From assembly GCA_045587485.1 (NCBI GenBank), contig JAZNCI010000018.1, forward strand, positions 62,001 to 126,000: a stretch of 64,000 nt of DNA, given 5' to 3'. The notes beneath the pieces are model-generated. The model saw only the letters and a program-made list of their open reading frames with translations, had not been told where the DNA came from and made no database searches. A program made the translations under genes and the position numbers. Positions 52,985 to 60,924 of the stretch are shown in pieces. Numbering within the stretch: the first letter of the stretch is position 1; the number at the start of each line of letters is the position of its first letter. Origin of the DNA: SIG440 sp045587485 (GTDB lineage Bacteria > Bacillota > Clostridia > Monoglobales > Monoglobaceae).

Positions 52985-54733
52985 TTATATCTTATTAATA
53001 TATTTGTCCTCAAATTCTGCATATTTTGCTTTGAATATGGGGTCATCAGTTTTTATTGCACGCAAGGATTCGTGTAGGTTCAGGTTTTCACCTTCTGCCT
53101 CAATTATACAACCGGCAATATTTGAACAATGATCAGATGTACGTTCAAGATTTGTAAGGATATCAGACCACACAAAGCCTGTTTCGATGCTGCAGGCGCC
53201 CTGTTGAAGCCTTTTTATATGACCTGTACGCAGTTTTTTCTTTAATACATCAATGATTTGTTCAAGGGGCTCAACATTACGCGCCGAACGGATATCATTC
53301 AGGTTAAATGCCACCAATGTATAATCCAGAATTTCATCCACTGCATTTGAAATATTATCAAGCCCCGCAACAGCCTCTGCCGAGAAAGCAATCTCCTTTT
53401 CCATTAATTCCTCGCTTGCATTAACAATGCTTACAGCGTGGTCGGAGATACGCTCCAAATCTCCTATAATTTTCAGCAGTTTAGCTGCCTCTGCACTATC
53501 ACGGTCACTTATCTGATGGGCACTGAGCTTTACAAGATAGGTGCCTATTATATCCTCATAATGGTCAGTTTCTTCCTCAGCATTATTGATTCTTATTGCA
53601 AGTTCATCTGAATATTCCCTCAAGCATACAAGACTGTCTTTAAGGGCAAAAACTGCGCCCTTTGCCATATCTACCGCAAGTTCATGGCATCTCTCAAGAG
53701 CAATTGACGGTATCGCAAGGAGTCTTTCGTCAAGCTCGGTAATTTCTTCTTTCATATTTGTATCAGTAACCAGCTTAATCGCAAGCTTTTCAAGAAAAGC
53801 TGACATAGGAAGAAGCAAAACAGTACAAGCAATATTAAATGCAGAATGTGCAACTGCAATACCAAAATATGAGGCAGAAGCATCAAGTAGGGCAGGCTTA
53901 AATATCCATGAAATTAAGCTAAATACGCAGAGCCAAATAATCGTTCCGATAACATTAAATGATAAATGAATAATTGCGGCACGCTTTGCATTTTTATTTG
54001 TACCAAACGACGAAAGTATTGCTGTAATACAAGTGCCTATATTTTGACCCATAATAATTGGTACCGCCGCGCCGTAAGAAACCTGCCCTGTTGCCGAGAG
54101 AGCCTGTAATATTCCAACAGACGCCGAGCTTGACTGAATAATGGCAGTAAGAATTGCGCCAACAAGTACACCTAAAATAGGATTTTTAAACATCAGAAAC
54201 ACATTCCGAAAGGCCGGCACATCAGCAAGTCCCGATACTGCATTAGACATTGTATCCATACCAAACATCAATGTTGCAAAACCCAGAAGGATTGTTCCCG
54301 TATCCTTTTTCTTGCTTGTTTTACCAAACATCAGCATTGCAGTACCAACCAAAGCAAGTACCGGTGTGAATGACGTAGGCTTTAAAAGCTGGATAAACAG
54401 ATTATCGCTTGAAATTCCACCAAGGCTAAGTATCCAGGCCGTAACTGTTGTACCTATATTTGCACCCATAATAACGCCTATTGACTGTCTCAATGACATT
54501 ATGCCAGAGTTAACAAATCCAACTACCATAACGGTTGTTGCAGAAGAACTCTGAATAACAGAAGTTACACCAAGACCTGTAAGAAAACCAGTAATTTTAT
54601 TTTTCGTCAGTTTAGCAAGAAGTTTCTTTAAACTACCTCCGGCTCTGCGTTCCAACGCATCACCCATTACACTCATACCAAAAAGGAAAAGACACAACCC
54701 ACCGATTAGTGTAAGCACATTAAAAATATCCAT
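52985..54733 (-). CDS. Na+/phosphate cotransporter (NptA/PNaS) with PhoU-like domain
   Basis: 582 aa. An N-terminal transport half has the duplicated QSSS motif (VIQSSSATTVM and IIQSSSASVGI) and eight or so helices; the C-terminal third (about 345-560) is a cytosolic PhoU-like helical domain. Proteins of this family take up phosphate with sodium or regulate its efflux. A single gene with its own promoter. An AATTGGAAA/TTTCCAATT hairpin (52958-52985) follows, with no T-run. Confidence 0.92.
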   Translation of the reverse strand: MDIFNVLTLIGGLCLFLFGMSVMGDALERRAGGSLKKLLAKLTKNKITGFLTGLGVTSVIQSSSATTVMVVGFVNSGIMSLRQSIGVIMGANIGTTVTAWILSLGGISSDNLFIQLLKPTSFTPVLALVGTAMLMFGKTSKKKDTGTILLGFATLMFGMDTMSNAVSGLADVPAFRNVFLMFKNPILGVLVGAILTAIIQSSSASVGILQALSATGQVSYGAAVPIIMGQNIGTCITAILSSFGTNKNAKRAAIIHLSFNVIGTIIWLCVFSLISWIFKPALLDASASYFGIAVAHSAFNIACTVLLLPMSAFLEKLAIKLVTDTNMKEEITELDERLLAIPSIALERCHELAVDMAKGAVFALKDSLVCLREYSDELAIRINNAEEETDHYEDIIGTYLVKLSAHQISDRDSAEAAKLLKIIGDLERISDHAVSIVNASEELMEKEIAFSAEAVAGLDNISNAVDEILDYTLVAFNLNDIRSARNVEPLEQIIDVLKKKLRTGHIKRLQQGACSIETGFVWSDILTNLERTSDHCSNIAGCIIEAEGENLNLHESLRAIKTDDPIFKAKYAEFEDKYINKI

Positions 54734-54807
54734 TTTCTCATCCTCTTTCTGTCATTATATTATTTATGTAACAAACGGCAAAAGATACCCAACTTTCACC
54801 GAATAAC

Positions 54808-54836
54808 ATTTTAACGCAAATATTGTCAAAAGTCAA
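54808..54836 (-). promoter_or_regulatory. Na/Pi cotransporter promoter
   Basis: Minus strand TTGACT (54831-54836), 17-bp spacer, TAAAAT (54808-54813). Back to back with the hyd operon promoter, 24 bp away. Confidence 0.85.
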
Positions 54837-54859
54837 GTAGTGTTTTAAAAAATTTCTTG

Positions 54860-54888
54860 TTGACACAATGATAAAAATTTGATAAAAT
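54860..54888 (+). promoter_or_regulatory. Hydrogenase-maturation operon promoter
   Basis: TTGACA (54860-54865), 17-bp spacer, TAAAAT (54883-54888). Start site near 54895, leaving a leader of about 160 nt. Confidence 0.9.
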
Positions 54889-54894
54889 ATTAAC

Positions 54895-55057
54895 AGACAA
54901 ATTCATTGTCTGATGCTGAAGGTAAGGGTCATTCCTGAGCCTGGGGCAAAGGTCAGAAAGTTTTGTTTGTATTTTCGCGCACCTTTGCAGCATTGCACGG
55001 GTGCATTATTTTTTTAACTAATGGATATACTAAACAAAAACCGAAGGGAAAACAATT
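54895..55057 (+). ncRNA. Structured leader of the hyd operon, possible riboswitch/attenuator
   Basis: ACCTTTGCAGCAT (54981-54993) can pair either with ATGCTGAAGGT (54913-54923), closing a ~60-nt domain, or with GCAAAGGT (54946-54953) as a perfect 8-bp hairpin. Next comes TGCA-CGGG-TGCA and a ten-base T-rich tract (55006-55015), terminator-like. Mutually exclusive stems before a T-run are typical of cis-regulatory leaders. I do not recognise the class. Confidence 0.5.
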
Positions 55058-55303
55058 ATGGATACAAGAATTGCAATAATCGGAATTATAGTCGAAAACA
55101 CTGAATATGCCGATGATATTAACCAGATTCTTCACGAATACGGTAGCTTCATTGTTGGCAGAATGGGCATTCCTTACCGTGAAAGAAAGCTGTCTGTAAT
55201 CAGTGTTGTTGTCGATGCCTCCACTGACATTATTGGAGCTCTGTCAGGCAAGCTGGGTATGGTGGAAGGTGTATCCGTAAAAACTGTATATTCCAAGGAG
55301 TAA
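55058..55303 (+). CDS. TM1266-family iron-only hydrogenase system protein
   Basis: 81 aa with the small ferredoxin-like/ACT-like fold of the TM1266 family: RIAIIGIIVEN, NQILHEYGSFIVGRMGIPY and LSVISVVVDAS. Such proteins are encoded with hydE, hydF and hydG and are annotated as putative regulators, resembling the NikR ligand domain without its DNA-binding part. It starts the operon, 6 nt before hydE; AAGGGAAAAC precedes its ATG. Confidence 0.88.
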   Translation: MDTRIAIIGIIVENTEYADDINQILHEYGSFIVGRMGIPYRERKLSVISVVVDASTDIIGALSGKLGMVEGVSVKTVYSKE

Positions 55304-55309
55304 CCTTTT

Positions 55310-56368
55310 ATGACAAACAAAGAGCTTATAAATAAACTTGCAAATCACAGCGTTCTTGAAAAAGAAGAATTTATTCAGCTTCTCTCCTCATATTCAGCCG
55401 AGGATATGGCGTTTGCACAAAAACTTGCAAGAGAAACCGCAATTAAATATTTCGGCAACAAAATTTACATTCGTGGACTTATTGAGTTCACCAATATCTG
55501 CAAACAAAACTGTCTTTACTGCGGTCTGCGTGCAGAAAACAAAAATGCATCACGGTATCGTCTTGCAAAAGATGATATTATGGAATGTTGTCGCGAGGGG
55601 TATCAACTTGGCTTTCGCACCTTTGTTCTGCAGGGCGGTGAAGACCCACACTTTAAAGACGCTCTTGTTTGTGATATCTTAAAATCCATTAAAACAGAAT
55701 TCCCTGACTGTGCCATAACACTTTCAATTGGCGAAAAGTCAAGGGATACATATAAAAAGTTTTTTGATGCAGGGGCAGACAGATATCTTCTTCGCCACGA
55801 AACGGCCAATGCTGAGCACTACTCACGTCTGCACCCCGAATTGCTTTCTCTTGCAAACCGCAAAGAATGTCTTTTCAATCTAAAAGACATTGGTTTTCAG
55901 ACAGGGTGTGGCTTTATGGTTGGTTCACCATACCAGACCTTTGAAACTTTGACAGAGGATTTGCTTTTTATCCACGAATTAAATCCCCAGATGGTTGGCA
56001 TAGGGCCCTTTGTTCCGCACAAGGACACACCTTTCGCCAAAGAGCCTTCGGGAAGTCTTGAACTGACACTTTTTTTACTTGCTATAGTCAGGATAATGCA
56101 AAAAAATATTCTTCTCCCCTCCACCACCGCTTTGGGAACAATTCATCCCGAAGGCCGTGAAATGGGAATTCTGTCTGGCGCAAATGTTGTGATGCCAAAT
56201 CTTTCGCCCATATCTGTCAGAAAAAAATATATGCTCTATGACGGCAAAATCAGCACAAACGAGGAAGCCGCCGAAGGCATCGAGGAATTAAGAAAAAGAA
56301 TACAAAAAATTGGTTACAAAATCACCGTATCAAGGGGAGATTTTGAAGATATAACAAAGAAAGGATGA
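55310..56368 (+). CDS. hydE: [FeFe]-hydrogenase maturase HydE
   Basis: 352 aa radical-SAM enzyme with CxxxCxxC at C64, C68 and C71 (CKQNCLYCGL), TFVLQGGED, SIGEKS and RHETANAEHY, which are HydE/BioB-like signatures. It helps build the azadithiolate/diiron part of the H-cluster. It is 7 nt ahead of hydG; hydF and hydA are not in the window. Confidence 0.95.
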   Translation: MTNKELINKLANHSVLEKEEFIQLLSSYSAEDMAFAQKLARETAIKYFGNKIYIRGLIEFTNICKQNCLYCGLRAENKNASRYRLAKDDIMECCREGYQLGFRTFVLQGGEDPHFKDALVCDILKSIKTEFPDCAITLSIGEKSRDTYKKFFDAGADRYLLRHETANAEHYSRLHPELLSLANRKECLFNLKDIGFQTGCGFMVGSPYQTFETLTEDLLFIHELNPQMVGIGPFVPHKDTPFAKEPSGSLELTLFLLAIVRIMQKNILLPSTTALGTIHPEGREMGILSGANVVMPNLSPISVRKKYMLYDGKISTNEEAAEGIEELRKRIQKIGYKITVSRGDFEDITKKG

Positions 56369-56375
56369 ATATGCT

Positions 56376-57800
56376 ATGGCTAAATACGATGTTAAATCAT
56401 CAGTTGCCGAGGAATTTATTAATCACGAAGAAATCCTTGGCACCATTGAATACGCAAAGGCAAATAAATCAAACAGAGAACTTATCTTTTCGCTTATCAA
56501 GCGAGCTGAAGACTGCAAGGGGCTTTCACACCGCGAAGCGGCAGTTCTGCTTGAATGTGATATTCCCGAGGCTAACGAGGCTATCAAGGCTTTAGCAATC
56601 AAAATAAAAGAAAGAATTTACGGAAACAGAATTGTTATGTTTGCCCCCCTCTACCTTTCAAACTACTGTGTAAACGGCTGTACATACTGCCCTTATCATT
56701 ATGGCAATAAATGCATTACCCGCAAAAAGCTTACTCAGGAAGAAATCCGCGCAGAGGTTATTGCACTTCAGGATATGGGACACAAACGTTTGGCAATCGA
56801 GCTTGGCGAAGACCCTGTTAATAATCCTATCGAATATGTCCTTGAAAGCATCAATACCATATACAGCATCAAGCACAAAAACGGTGCCATCCGCCGTGTA
56901 AATGTGAACATTGCCGCAACAACCGTTGAAAACTACCGCAAACTGAAGGATGCAGGAATAGGCACATACATACTATTTCAGGAAACCTATCACAAAGAGA
57001 ATTACGAAGCACTTCACCCAACAGGCCCCAAGCACAACTATGCATACCACACCGAGGCCATGGACAGAGCTATGGACGGCGGCATTGATGATGTAGGTAT
57101 CGGCGTTCTGTTCGGGCTTGAAATGTACCGATATGACTTTGTGGGACTTCTTATGCACGCAGAACATCTTGAGGCGGCAAAGGGTGTTGGTCCACATACA
57201 ATAAGTGTTCCCCGAATTTGTCCTGCCGAGGGTATTGACAAGGAATCCTTTACCAACGCAATCTCTGACGACATCTTTGAAAAGATTGTGGCAGTTATTC
57301 GCATTGCTGTACCATATACAGGTATGATTATTTCCACTCGTGAGTCAAAGGCATCGCGGGAAAGAGTTTTGCGACTTGGCGTATCACAGATAAGTGGCGG
57401 CTCAAAGACATCTGTTGGAGGCTATATCCACGACGAGCCCGAGGATGAAAATTCTGCACAGTTTGACATCAGCGATACCCGCCCCCTTGATGCTGTTGTT
57501 AACTGGCTGCTTGAGCTTGGTTACATTCCAAGTTTTTGTACTGCCTGCTACCGTGAAGGCAGAACAGGCGACCGATTTATGGCACTTGCCAAATCAGGTC
57601 AGATTGCCAATTGCTGTCAACCAAATGCTTTGATTACTTTAAAGGAATACCTTACCGACTATGCATCATCCGAAACAATCAAAAACGGTATAAAGGTTAT
57701 CCAAAATGAAATTGAAAAGGTTCCCAATGAAAAAACAAGGGAATTGGCAAAGAAATACGTTGCAGAAATTGAGAACGGAAAAAGGGATTTCCGTTTCTAA
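56376..57800 (+). CDS. hydG: [FeFe]-hydrogenase maturase HydG
   Basis: 474 aa. Radical-SAM cluster at C98, C102 and C105 (CVNGCTYCPYH) and the C-terminal auxiliary cluster cysteines (CTACYREGRTGD ... CCQPNA), both needed to cleave tyrosine to CO and cyanide for the H-cluster. The C-terminal domain distinguishes it from ThiH. Operon with hydE and a TM1266 protein. Confidence 0.97.
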   Translation: MAKYDVKSSVAEEFINHEEILGTIEYAKANKSNRELIFSLIKRAEDCKGLSHREAAVLLECDIPEANEAIKALAIKIKERIYGNRIVMFAPLYLSNYCVNGCTYCPYHYGNKCITRKKLTQEEIRAEVIALQDMGHKRLAIELGEDPVNNPIEYVLESINTIYSIKHKNGAIRRVNVNIAATTVENYRKLKDAGIGTYILFQETYHKENYEALHPTGPKHNYAYHTEAMDRAMDGGIDDVGIGVLFGLEMYRYDFVGLLMHAEHLEAAKGVGPHTISVPRICPAEGIDKESFTNAISDDIFEKIVAVIRIAVPYTGMIISTRESKASRERVLRLGVSQISGGSKTSVGGYIHDEPEDENSAQFDISDTRPLDAVVNWLLELGYIPSFCTACYREGRTGDRFMALAKSGQIANCCQPNALITLKEYLTDYASSETIKNGIKVIQNEIEKVPNEKTRELAKKYVAEIENGKRDFRF

Positions 57801-57823
57801 AAAATATGAAAGGATGATTTAAT

Positions 57824-58123
57824 ATGGTTAAACACGTAATTATCTGGAAATTTAAGGAAGAGCTGTCCGCTGACGAAAGAGCAGCTGCAGCAGTAAAAAT
57901 CAAGGAAGGTCTTGAGGGACTTATTGGACAGATTGAAGGTCTGACCGAAATCAGGGTATACACCAATCCTCTTGAATCATCAAGCGGCGACTTGATACTT
58001 GACAGCACCTTTGTAGACGAAGATGCACTCAAAGGCTATCAGATTCATCCCAAGCACGTTGAGGTTGCAACTTATGTACGCTCTCAGGTTGCCAGCCGTG
58101 CATGTTTTGACTATGGAATTTAG
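57824..58123 (+). CDS. Dabb (stress-responsive A/B barrel) domain protein
   Basis: 99 aa: starts MVKHVIIWKFKEELS, contains GLIGQIEGLTEIRVYTN and the ending GYQIHPKHVEVATYVRSQV, the usual Dabb dimeric barrel. These small proteins have varied or unknown roles. It starts 23 nt after hydG with GAAAGGATG upstream and probably belongs to the hyd operon, an association I do not know to be described. Confidence 0.85.
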   Translation: MVKHVIIWKFKEELSADERAAAAVKIKEGLEGLIGQIEGLTEIRVYTNPLESSSGDLILDSTFVDEDALKGYQIHPKHVEVATYVRSQVASRACFDYGI

Positions 58124-58157
58124 AAATTAGATAAGTTAATACTATCATTATTTACAC

Positions 58158-58191
58158 AAACTCCTCTTCCTTTCACAAGGATGGGGAGTTT
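58158..58191. terminator. Hairpin after the hyd operon
   Basis: AAACTCC / GGAGTTT with inner CCTT/AAGG pairing, 35 nt after the Dabb stop. Weak T-tract on either strand; likely ends the hyd transcript and the opposing mini-gene. Confidence 0.6.
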
Positions 58192-58196
58192 GATTA

Positions 58197-58393
58197 TTAG
58201 TCAGTCTTTTTTGCACGTGGACATTCTTTATGGTTACATAACTTGCATTTTTTATGAATATTCTCTGTTATACAACACATATAGAAATCACACTCATCAC
58301 AACAAATTCCTCATCAAAATGTTCACCATTTCCCGCACAATCCTGACTGTTATTTCCAGGTATTAAAATTGTTCCTGTAACATCAATAATCAT
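58197..58393 (-). pseudogene. Frameshifted Cys-rich small protein gene
   Basis: ATG 58393 has AGGAGG 6-7 nt upstream and reads MIIDVTGTILIPGNNSQDC...GEHFDEEF. Near 58303-58308 (GAATTTGTTGTG) the frame is lost; one extra T would continue into CCDECDFYMCC, CKLCNHKECPRAKKTD and a stop at 58197, giving 65 aa with eleven Cys. Length 197 nt is one short of a multiple of three. Either a 1-nt deletion or a sequencing/assembly error in a small zinc-finger-like gene. Confidence 0.65.
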
Positions 58394-58413
58394 TTAGTCC
58401 CTCCTGTGAAAAT

Positions 58414-58453
58414 ATTGCGTCATTATTGCGTCATTTTATACTTAAATTATACT
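58414..58453 (+). promoter_or_regulatory. Promoter with tandem operator-like repeats for the RHH gene
   Basis: ATTGCGTCATT occurs twice in direct contact (58414-58424 and 58425-58435), an 11-bp period that is one helical turn. The second copy contains the -35 TTGCGT (58426-58431), followed by a 16-bp spacer and -10 TATACT (58448-58453). GCGTCA recurs just before the start codon and its complement TGACG at 58455-58459. Confidence 0.75.
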
Positions 58454-58497
58454 ATGACGATATAATTATGTCAATACTTAGTAATGGAGGCGTCAAA

Positions 58498-58668
58498 ATG
58501 TCTGAAAATTTAACGAGATACACTCTTCGGGTAAGCCGCTTATTGTTAGATAAGCTGGGCTACATTGCCGAATACGAAGGCAGAACTAAAAACAGAGAGC
58601 TGGAACAAATGATAAAAAAGAGAATTGCCAATTTTGAAAAAGAAAATGGCAAAATTGAATTAGGCTAA
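58498..58668 (+). CDS. Arc-like ribbon-helix-helix protein
   Basis: 56 aa: a short beta strand (RYTLRVSRLL), helix, turn with EGRTKNRELEQMIKKRI and a charged tail. This is the Arc/MetJ ribbon-helix-helix pattern. ATG 58498 has TGGAGG 7 nt upstream; the longer open frame to 58426 would cross the promoter. Likely an autoregulator binding the tandem repeats in front of it; no toxin gene follows, and it is followed by a terminator. Confidence 0.8.
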   Translation: MSENLTRYTLRVSRLLLDKLGYIAEYEGRTKNRELEQMIKKRIANFEKENGKIELG

Positions 58669-58673
58669 AACAC

Positions 58674-58708
58674 AAAAGCCGTTTTCAAAATTTTGAAAAC
58701 GGCTTTTT
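58674..58708. terminator. Bidirectional terminator
   Basis: Near-perfect palindrome AAAAGCCGTTTTCAAAA / TTTTGAAAACGGCTTTT with T-runs on both sides, between the convergent RHH gene and wecB. Confidence 0.92.
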
Positions 58709-58724
58709 TATGTTCTTTCAAACT

Positions 58725-59846
58725 TTATTTACAATACTTATCTACAATTGCCTTAACAATACGTTCTGATGCGTGACCGTCGCCATAGGGGTTAACAGCC
58801 TTTGCCATCTTGTTGTAGGCATCCTTGTCTGTAATCAGTTCTTTCGCAAGGTTATAAATTACATCCTCATCAACACCTGCAATTTTTACAGTTCCTGCAT
58901 CAACTGCCTCGGGACGCTCGGTTTCGTTGCGCATAACAAGTACAGGCTTACCAAGTGACGGAGCTTCTTCCTGAAGACCGCCAGAATCTGTCATAACCAT
59001 ATAACCACGACTGATTGCGTTGTGAAGCTCGTCTGCATTTACAGGCTCGATAAGCTTTACTCTGTCCATATCACCAAGGATGCTGTATACAACCTCACGA
59101 ACAGCAGGATTCATATGAACGGGGTAAACAACCTCTACCTCGGGGAAGTCCTCTACTATTCTCTTTACTGCACGACAAATGTTCTTTAAAGGCTCACCAA
59201 GGTTTTCACGACGGTGTGCTGTCATAACAATTACCTTTTTGGTTTCCCAGTTCATTACCGCAAGTTCTTCATTCTTAAACTCATAATCCGAACAAACTGT
59301 TGTCTGCAATGCATCAATCACTGTATTACCCGTAATGTAAATTGTGCTGTCATCCACATTTTCATGGAGAAGGTTTTCGCGATTACGTTCTGTCGGCGAA
59401 AAATGCATATCTGCAATCACACCTGTAAGACGGCGGTTAACCTCCTCAGGGAAGGGTGAATATTTATCAAAGGTTCTGAGCCCTGCCTCAACATGACCAA
59501 CTGCAATCTGGTTATAGAAAGCTGCCAGGCTGCCTACGAATGTTGTTGATGTATCACCATGAACCAGCACCAAATCAGGCTTTGCCTCCTTCATTACCTC
59601 GTCAAGACCCTCTAAGCCACGTGTTGTAATACTGATGAGGGTTTGTCTGTCTTTCATTATATTCAGGTCATAATCAGGCTTTATGCCAAAAATTTCAAGA
59701 ACCTGGTCAAGCATCTGACGATGCTGTGCGGTGACGCAGACAATAGACTCAATGTTCTCGTTCTTTTCAAGTTCCTTCACCAGTGGTGCCATTTTTATAG
59801 CCTCGGGTCTGGTGCCGAAAATTGTCATTACCTTAATCTTTTTCAT
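58725..59846 (-). CDS. wecB: UDP-N-acetylglucosamine 2-epimerase (non-hydrolysing)
   Basis: About 373 aa of the GT-B-like epimerase family: FGTRPEAIKMAPL, VHGDTSTTF, HVEAGLRTFDKYSPFPEE, MTAHRRENLG and DSGGLQEEAPSLGKP. It makes UDP-ManNAc for teichoic acid or surface polysaccharide linkage units. ATG 59846 follows AGGAGG by 6 nt and overlaps the tagO-like gene by 14 nt. Confidence 0.95.
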   Translation of the reverse strand: MKKIKVMTIFGTRPEAIKMAPLVKELEKNENIESIVCVTAQHRQMLDQVLEIFGIKPDYDLNIMKDRQTLISITTRGLEGLDEVMKEAKPDLVLVHGDTSTTFVGSLAAFYNQIAVGHVEAGLRTFDKYSPFPEEVNRRLTGVIADMHFSPTERNRENLLHENVDDSTIYITGNTVIDALQTTVCSDYEFKNEELAVMNWETKKVIVMTAHRRENLGEPLKNICRAVKRIVEDFPEVEVVYPVHMNPAVREVVYSILGDMDRVKLIEPVNADELHNAISRGYMVMTDSGGLQEEAPSLGKPVLVMRNETERPEAVDAGTVKIAGVDEDVIYNLAKELITDKDAYNKMAKAVNPYGDGHASERIVKAIVDKYCK

Positions 59847-60912
59847 TTGTATCCTCCTTTGAACCATCTCTTTCTTCATTTTTAGGTTCAATAACCACAA
59901 AAGTTACAATTAAAATCACAATTACTGCAAAAACCAGAATTAGTCCTCGGAAAACATCCTTAAGTGCCATAACAACTGCAGTAAGACAGAGAATACTGGT
60001 AAGAGTATAAAGAATTGTTACCGTTTGCTTTTGTGAAAATCCCATATCAAGTAATCTGTGATGCAGATGCCCACGGTCAGGTGACATAATCGGCTTTCTT
60101 TTAAGTATACGGCGTATTATTGCAAATAGTGTATCAAATATGGGCAGTCCCAAAATCATCACAGGAATTGCAACCGACACAAGCGCATACATCTTCATAA
60201 CACCCTGAATTGAAATGCAGGCAAGCACAAATCCTAAGAATGTCGAGCCTGTATCTCCCATAAAAATCTTGGCGGGATTGGCATTGTATGGTAAAAACCC
60301 AAAGCCCGCACCAGCAAGTGCCGCAGTAACAATTGCCGCATTTACATTTTGCGATATCAGAGTCAGCGAAAGCAATGCAACCGATGCAATGGATGAAACT
60401 CCTGCCGCAAGTCCGTCAAGTCCATCAATAAGATTAACAGCGTTTGTAACACCGATAATCCACACCATAGTAATGGGAATCGACCAGAGCCCCAGATTGA
60501 TATACTGAGGACCAAGCCAGTCAGCAAAGGGATTTGCCACATACTGAATATCAACACCAAAATATATCACTATTGCTGCCGCAATAATCTGAAAGAGCAG
60601 CTTTACCTTGGCACTTAAATCACGCATATCATCAATGACACCGACAGTAACTATAATTACTGCGCCAATCAGAATACCCATAAGCTCGCGTTCCATTGTA
60701 GCAAAACACATAACGCTTATAATAAACCCATAAAATATCGCAAGACCGCCAATAAGAGGAATTGGTTTTTTGTGTACTCTGCGAGAATCCTTTGGGATGT
60801 CAATTGCGTTAATTTTACGCGCTAGCGAAATCACTGTTGGAGTTGATGCAAAAGATATCAAAAATCCCACCGCAAGCGCCAGAATAATGAATATACCGCT
60901 ATTTGTAAACAT
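59833..60912 (-). CDS. Undecaprenyl-phosphate GlcNAc-1-phosphate transferase (TagO/WecA, MraY family)
   Basis: 359 aa with about ten membrane helices. Cytoplasmic loop motifs: GVIDDMRDLSAKVK (Asp-Asp), NLIDGLDGLAAG, FMGDTGSTFLGF and RGHLHHRLLDMG (HHR-type motif). It starts lipid-linked glycan synthesis by moving GlcNAc-1-P to undecaprenyl phosphate. Pairing with wecB suggests the GlcNAc-ManNAc linkage unit of wall teichoic acid; tagA and later genes are not in view. A charged C-terminal tail follows the last helix. Confidence 0.93.
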   Translation of the reverse strand: MFTNSGIFIILALAVGFLISFASTPTVISLARKINAIDIPKDSRRVHKKPIPLIGGLAIFYGFIISVMCFATMERELMGILIGAVIIVTVGVIDDMRDLSAKVKLLFQIIAAAIVIYFGVDIQYVANPFADWLGPQYINLGLWSIPITMVWIIGVTNAVNLIDGLDGLAAGVSSIASVALLSLTLISQNVNAAIVTAALAGAGFGFLPYNANPAKIFMGDTGSTFLGFVLACISIQGVMKMYALVSVAIPVMILGLPIFDTLFAIIRRILKRKPIMSPDRGHLHHRLLDMGFSQKQTVTILYTLTSILCLTAVVMALKDVFRGLILVFAVIVILIVTFVVIEPKNEERDGSKEDTNEKD

Positions 60913-60924
60913 TTGTAACTTCCC

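Noticed and set aside
58181..58366. 61-codon plus-strand frame
   Set aside because: It is antisense to the frameshifted Cys-rich mini-gene, has no RBS and an odd composition.
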